Source of the DNA: Pohlia nutans
Taxonomy: Eukaryota > Streptophyta > Bryopsida > Bryales > Mniaceae
Assembly: GCA_022496805.1 (NCBI GenBank)
Contig: CM040088.1
Span: 42,001,436 to 42,065,435 of the forward strand
Reading direction: 5' to 3'
Length of the DNA stretch: 64,000 bases
In this document: piece by piece, positions 59,247 through 64,000 of the stretch
Numbering within the stretch: the first letter of the stretch is position 1
How the letters are laid out: every line of letters begins with the position of its first letter
Program-made: the position numbers and the translations under genes
The notes under the pieces: model-generated
What the model was told of the DNA's origin: nothing
Databases searched by the model: none
What the model saw: only the letters and a program-made list of their open reading frames with translations

Positions 59247-60268
59247 AACCCCGCCAAACCTCCGTCTACGAATTCACTGCTCTATCTCTCCCCCCTCCAT
59301 CTCTCTCGATCACTCACTCATCTCCGAACCAAACAAAACAAAACAAAAAAAAACAAAAACAAAAAAAAGAACGTAGACCTAATCAAGCAATCACCTGACA
59401 CTCATCAGCTTCCTGACACACGCAGTGATCACACTAACTCCCCGCCATTGATGACGCAACAGCCGACTTCTTCCCTCTGCATGCCTGCCCTACCTAGTCT
59501 CAATTCCTCCGTGAAAAAACAAATGCAAACTTAAGCTATATGCGACGAGGAAGATGTTGAATATGATGGAGAAAAAGGGGAAAAAAAATGCGAGAGGAAG
59601 AGAGAGAAAAGAAAAGTTAGGGTGTGTGAGGAAACAGAATTGCAGAGCGATCGATGATCAATGGCGGACTGAGCAATTGAGGAGCTGCAAGTGTAGAAGA
59701 GGAAAAATGAACGTGGAGCAAGTGCAAGTGACTGGCAAGTGGCAACAATGGGGACGTTGGACACACTATTTGGTCGCGGACACACTATTTCGTCCCACGA
59801 CCCTTTCAACTATTCGTAATTTAGTATGAGTTTCATTGTCGCGAATGACGCCTGTGCAGGCCTACTCTCACCCAAACCCTAAAACTCGGGGAAAGAAAAT
59901 ATTATTTAATGAGCAGGCTCACGAAATGTGTCATGGCTTCATCCATACCATTTCTCATCCAATAAGATGAACGTACTATGTTTTAAATGTTTCAAATTGA
60001 TGGTACCATTCTCATCCATACCATTTTTCATCCAATAAGATGAAGGTACTATGTTTCAAATGTTTCAAATTGATAGTACCGTCTTCATCCATACCATTTT
60101 TCATCCAATAAGATGAAGGTATTATATTTCACAATTTCATGCTTTATGGTAATGCAAATACAACATTCAGTAGCATGCATTGTCTCTACCTTGGCTCTAC
60201 AGTAGATGGTATGGAATATTCCACGTCCAACAGTATTTCATCAGTAGCTAAGTAGACAGAGTAGAGGT
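59247..60268. other. BSL upstream region with a short tandem repeat
   Basis: Bases 59247-59560 include CT-rich leader-like sequence (CTCTATCTCTCCCCCCTCC on the plus strand, so GA-rich in the transcript sense). A repeat unit of about 75 bp containing TTTCATCCAATAAGATGAA occurs three times at 59938-60130. A left end of the CATTCAGTAG family lies at 60161, and a TTAA element left end (CCCCTAAACGCC) at 60269. Confidence 0.5.
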
Positions 60269-60848
60269 TTAACCCCTAAACGCCACCTGGACTGTTGCAG
60301 GAAGGCCGGCATATTCATGTACGCCACTCTTGGGTCGATTGACATTTGAGATCTAGGAAAATTCACCGTATGGAATTGGCAAAGATGATAATGTGAATTC
60401 CCACAATTTTTCTCACGCCCTTCCACCACGTGGATTATAAGATTATAATAATCAAAAATTGTTGTCGTCACTACATAGTGTCTCCAGAGCATACCATCAG
60501 GAATTTTGGACCCCACTAATTTTGAACGATTTCAGTGCGAAATCCGATATTTCATGGGTGCGTATATTTTTTGCATTGATTCCGCATCCTTGCGTCATTC
60601 ATCACAACTGCACTGATATGACATCATGCTCGTATAAGCGGATATAATACTGATTCGACACAATTGATGGATATATTGAAGACGTGTGAATTCTTCACTC
60701 TGTATAGTTGTCAAATGCCGTGTCTTAATCGTCTTTAAACCTATACTGATTCAGTGTGTTTTTCGTGCGACATCATCTTCTCTATATCTAGAATTTTTCT
60801 ATATATAGATTTGGTCAAAATAATTTTATTACAAAAATTAAAATATAA
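60269..60848. other. Intergenic, nothing recognised
   Basis: AT-rich. A TTAA-type left end opens at 60269 but no matching right end is found. Confidence 0.4.
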
Positions 60849-61022
60849 TTTTTTTTTCTGCCCTGCACAAATTTTATTTCGAACTGCCCGGTCCAACTAC
60901 TCGGGCTGCCTGGACCACAGTGGGGCCCACCAAGGTTTCCCGGGCTCTATCACCAGTGGCTAGAATCGAACTCAAGGCCTCCCATCTACAAACCATACTC
61001 TACACCACTAAACCACCTAGAA
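60849..61022 (-). mobile_element. tRNA-derived SINE
   Basis: On the minus strand a GC-richer unit of about 170 bp starts with an RNA polymerase III A box (TGGTTTAGTGG, 61015-61005). It has a B box (GAGTTCGATTCTA, 60973-60961) at tRNA-like spacing and ends in an A tract (60857-60849). This is the layout of a plant SINE with a tRNA-like head. A clear target duplication was not seen. Confidence 0.75.
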
Positions 61023-61580
61023 CTCTTAATGCAAGCAATTGAATTTTTTTGATAATTATAAAGGAATGTAACCATTGGCAATTTTTTTGCCATGTATATT
61101 TAATTATTTTTTCAAATTTTTTTTGCACTACATCACAAAGGCCTTTTTCTATATCTAGAATTTTTTTCAAAATATTTTGAATTTTTTTTTTTGCCAAAAT
61201 AGTGATGGCTGTGAGTTGTTTTTTTTCTTTTGGCGAACTTCGAATGTTTTTAGCCGTGTAAAAAAAACTTTTTTTCCAAATTTTTTTTTGCACTAGATCA
61301 TGCAGGATTTTTTTCTATATCTAGAATTTTTTTCAGAATATTATGAATTTATTTATTTTTTGCCAAAATCATCGTGGCTGTAAGCTGTTTTTTTTTAAAA
61401 GCAAACTTTGGATGTTTTTTTGCGATGTAAAAAAAACTTTTTTTCCAAATTTTTTTTGCACAAGATCATGCAAGCATTTTTCTATATCTAGAAAAAATTT
61501 CAAATTTTTTTGAAATTATTTTTTTTACCAAAATCTTAAAGGTTGTGAGCGGTTTTTTATTTTTTTTCTTTTTTCTTTTT
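61023..61580. repeat. AT-rich degenerate repeat array
   Basis: A unit of about 165 bp with TTTTTCTATATCTAGAATTTT and CAAATTTTTTTTGCACTA recurs at about 61145, 61310 and 61480. Related pieces lie at 60780 and 63545-63590. Confidence 0.6.
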
Positions 61581-62084
61581 TTAGAAATTACTCCGGCCTT
61601 TAAATAAGCTTGGAGCTTCTAAATATGCTGATTCCATTATTCAAGCCACTAAGATTGAGACTAAAAGCTTATTTGCTTTCTCATTTTTCGAGCCATTAAG
61701 GTAACAAGAGGCTCTATGTGAATCGTTTTTATTTATTTTTTAAAACCTTTACCTACTGCTCCGCATGCATACCTTACCTGACATCTCGGGGGGTTCACTG
61801 GCGAAAATTTTAGAAACAACGTGCGATAAAAAATAGGGTCCAATATATTCATTGTAGATAAATTTTGTAAAAAATGTACATGTAAAATAGGGGATTTTAA
61901 AAAAGTGAAACATGTTTATATGTAAAATACCATCACATATAATATTCTCAGGCTTTTTATATGTAAAATACCATCACCTAATAATATTTTTTGCTAAAAT
62001 TTTTAGCTAAAATAACCCCCCAAATAAATAGGTCATTATCGCACGTGTATACAAAATATACAAGGGAGTGACCTCCCCGAGCCT
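61581..62084. other. Intergenic, nothing recognised
   Basis: AT-rich with a short duplicated ATATGTAAAATACCATCAC near 61918 and 61958. No gene. Confidence 0.4.
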
Positions 62085-62212
62085 GACATGAATGGTTTTT
62101 ATTTTTATAAAAACTCTTACCTACTGCTCCGCATGCATTCCTTACCTGACATGAATCGTTTTTATTTTTATAAAAACTCTTACCTACTGCTCCGCATGCA
62201 TACCTTACCTGA
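62085..62212. repeat. Tandem repeat, about 66-bp unit
   Basis: Two near-identical units containing TACTGCTCCGCATGCAT and TTACCTGACATGAAT. A diverged third unit lies at 61725-61785. Confidence 0.8.
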
Positions 62213-62990
62213 TTGCTTCTTGACGGCGCATTGGAGGCTGTGCCTTAATTGCAAATTAAGACCGACCCACCTCTTCAATTCTTTTGAAAATTGAAATTTC
62301 TCCCCCGCAAGAATGGCTTGCCTCGTGAGTGCGCTTTGCTCTTACTTACTTAGAAAGCATGCTGAGTTTTGAGTCTTTCTCAAACGTGAAGCTGTCCGTG
62401 CTCTTTTTCTCGATCGGTGTTGTGCATGCAAAGCGGCGATTACAATGGCTCCGGGCTCTAAAATCAGCGGACAACAGGTTCAAACAGCAGGACTCCAATT
62501 TGCTTGAGTGTTTTTATAACTTGCTACGCTCCTCCTTTCTGTGATTTGCTGCTTGCAGTTTTGATTTTTTCTCTTGTGAACAACGATAACAAGTTGTGGT
62601 ATTCTGAAGACACCTCGTGCACGTCATGTGGCTAACTAATGTTTGTTGTGTGGCATGGGTACAGGTGAGGAATACCACTTCCTGAGGAATTCTCAAATCT
62701 CTTCTCACAGATGGAGGCTTGGAGGATCCTGCTTTGTTCTTCTTCTTGTTCTTTCTTTGGCTTTTCTATGCTTTAGGAAAGCTATGTCTACGTGAGAATT
62801 AGGGTGCTATTGTGCTTTTGCAAGCGACAAATCTCTTCAATGTTTGTTTTAGGGTTTGTTTTTTTGTTACAATCCCTTACTGTGGCACAGACTAATTACT
62901 ACCTTTACCCTATTGTTTCATTCGAATTAGGATTTGAAACCTATTTCTTTCTAATATTGTGTTACTATTTTTTCGTTTCTTCATATTGAT
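62213..62990. other. Intergenic, nothing recognised
   Basis: Mixed composition with short open frames. No splice or family evidence for a gene. Confidence 0.4.
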
Positions 62991-62992
62991 TG

Positions 62993-63318
62993 ATGCTGAT
63001 AGTTGAGTTTTGACTCAATGTTTTGGCTCAGTTGTGAATCGATCTTTCTTTTTTATTAATGCTAATAGTTGAGTTTTGACTCAATGTTTTGGCTCAGTTG
63101 TGAATCGATCTTTCTTCTTGATTAATGCTAATAGTTGAGTTTTGACTCATCGTTTTGGCTCAGTTGTGAATTGATCTTTCTTCTTGATTAAATGCTAATA
63201 GTTGAGTTTTGACTCAACGTTTTGGCTCAGTTGTGATTCGATCTTTCTTCTTGCTTAATGCTAATAGTTGAGTTTTGACTCAATGTTTTGGCTCAGTTGT
63301 GAATCGATCTTTGTTCTT
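62993..63318. repeat. Tandem repeat, about 65-bp unit, five copies
   Basis: Each unit contains TAGTTGAGTTTTGACTCA, GTTTTGGCTCAGTTGTGA and TCGATCTTTCTTCTTG-like sequence. Units start near 62993, 63059, 63125, 63192 and 63258, and the copies differ by few bases. Confidence 0.9.
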
Positions 63319-64000
63319 GTCGATTTCTCTGATCTACCTCTACCTCGAGCACTAGTCTCTGTAGTATTCAAAACTGATCTCTAGTATGATTCCTCTTTGA
63401 CTGCATTGACTCCTATTCAGAGAATGAATCTGATAAAGAATTCGACAATGCCTTAATTTCGATTAAGGATGTTCCAAAAAAAAACGATTTTTCTTCAGTG
63501 GAATTTAGATGTTCTTAGCAATGTAAAAAAATCTTTTATACCAAATTTTTTTTGCACTACATTATACAGGCTTTTTTCTATACCTAAATAAAATCTTCAA
63601 AAAAATTTGAATTTGTTTTTTGATGAAATCATGATGTTTGAGAGTTTTTTTTTTTTTTTTCAATTTGCATATTTTTAGCAATGTTAAAAACATTTGTTTG
63701 TATTTTTTTCTTATTTTATGTTGGAGAAACATTTTTTCCATGTTTTTTTTTTATTTTATGTTTGGATCAACCAAAAATCATTCTTTTCATTGTAAGTTTT
63801 TGTATGTTTTTGCAACTTTTTTACCTCTTTATGACATTTCAACATATATGCCTTTTTGTTTCAATTTAAAATTTTTGATCGTATTTTAGGGAAATGAGTT
63901 GTAGGTCTAATAAAAAAATAAAATAAAAAGTAAATCCTTGAATATTCACCTTGAAATGAAGTAATGAAAGAGAGGTATATAGAATGAAAGTAAAAAACGA
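63319..64000. other. AT-rich intergenic
   Basis: T-runs and remnants of the 61-kb array. No gene. Confidence 0.4.

Noticed and set aside
59085..59534. Plus-strand ORF opposite BSL exon 1
   Set aside because: Antisense shadow of a GC-rich first exon, running into low-complexity leader sequence.

Overview
This 64-kb window is nuclear DNA of a land plant. The genes have many introns with GT...AG borders, and the protein families are plant-typical: a Kelch/phosphatase BSL protein, an NPF transporter, a neprosin-type peptidase and an organelle-targeted FolD. Intergenic DNA is AT-rich and packed with short inverted-repeat elements. The style fits a non-seed plant (moss or lycophyte), but that is only an impression; nothing here fixes the species.

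Layout. At 1-616 (+) lies the 3' end of a membrane-protein gene, followed at 883-1266 (+) by a small ORF. From about 1.75 to 21.3 kb there is almost no recognisable gene. This stretch is largely a mosaic of miniature elements bounded by TTAA, often abutting and sharing one TTAA. Genes resume with an NPF-family transporter (21750-29477, +, about six exons). An element-rich gap follows, then a neprosin-like secreted peptidase (38583-43083, +, five exons including a 54-nt microexon). Facing it on the minus strand are a mitochondrion-targeted FolD (47419-43792, five exons) and a BSL2/BSL3-type Kelch-phosphatase (59246-50827, 21 exons). For the last two genes I reconstructed every exon with consistent phase. 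The final 4.7 kb is AT-rich, with a tRNA-derived SINE and several tandem repeats.

The genes do not form a pathway: NPF is a transporter, neprosin an extracellular protease, FolD one-carbon metabolism, and BSL growth signalling.

The most distinctive content is the TTAA-element population. At least eight sequence families (called A-H here, plus I and chimaeras) share only a terminal CCCCTAA-like motif and the TTAA target. They stack end to end, nest inside one another and recombine into chimaeras. One copy flanked by TTAT on both sides indicates a true 4-bp target duplication, which is piggyBac-like behaviour. No transposase is visible in the window. Other notable points are a 25S rDNA fragment inside a FolD intron, an altered cofactor-loop residue in FolD, loss of the ExxER motif in the NPF protein, and a 63-bp duplication that copies an NPF splice acceptor.
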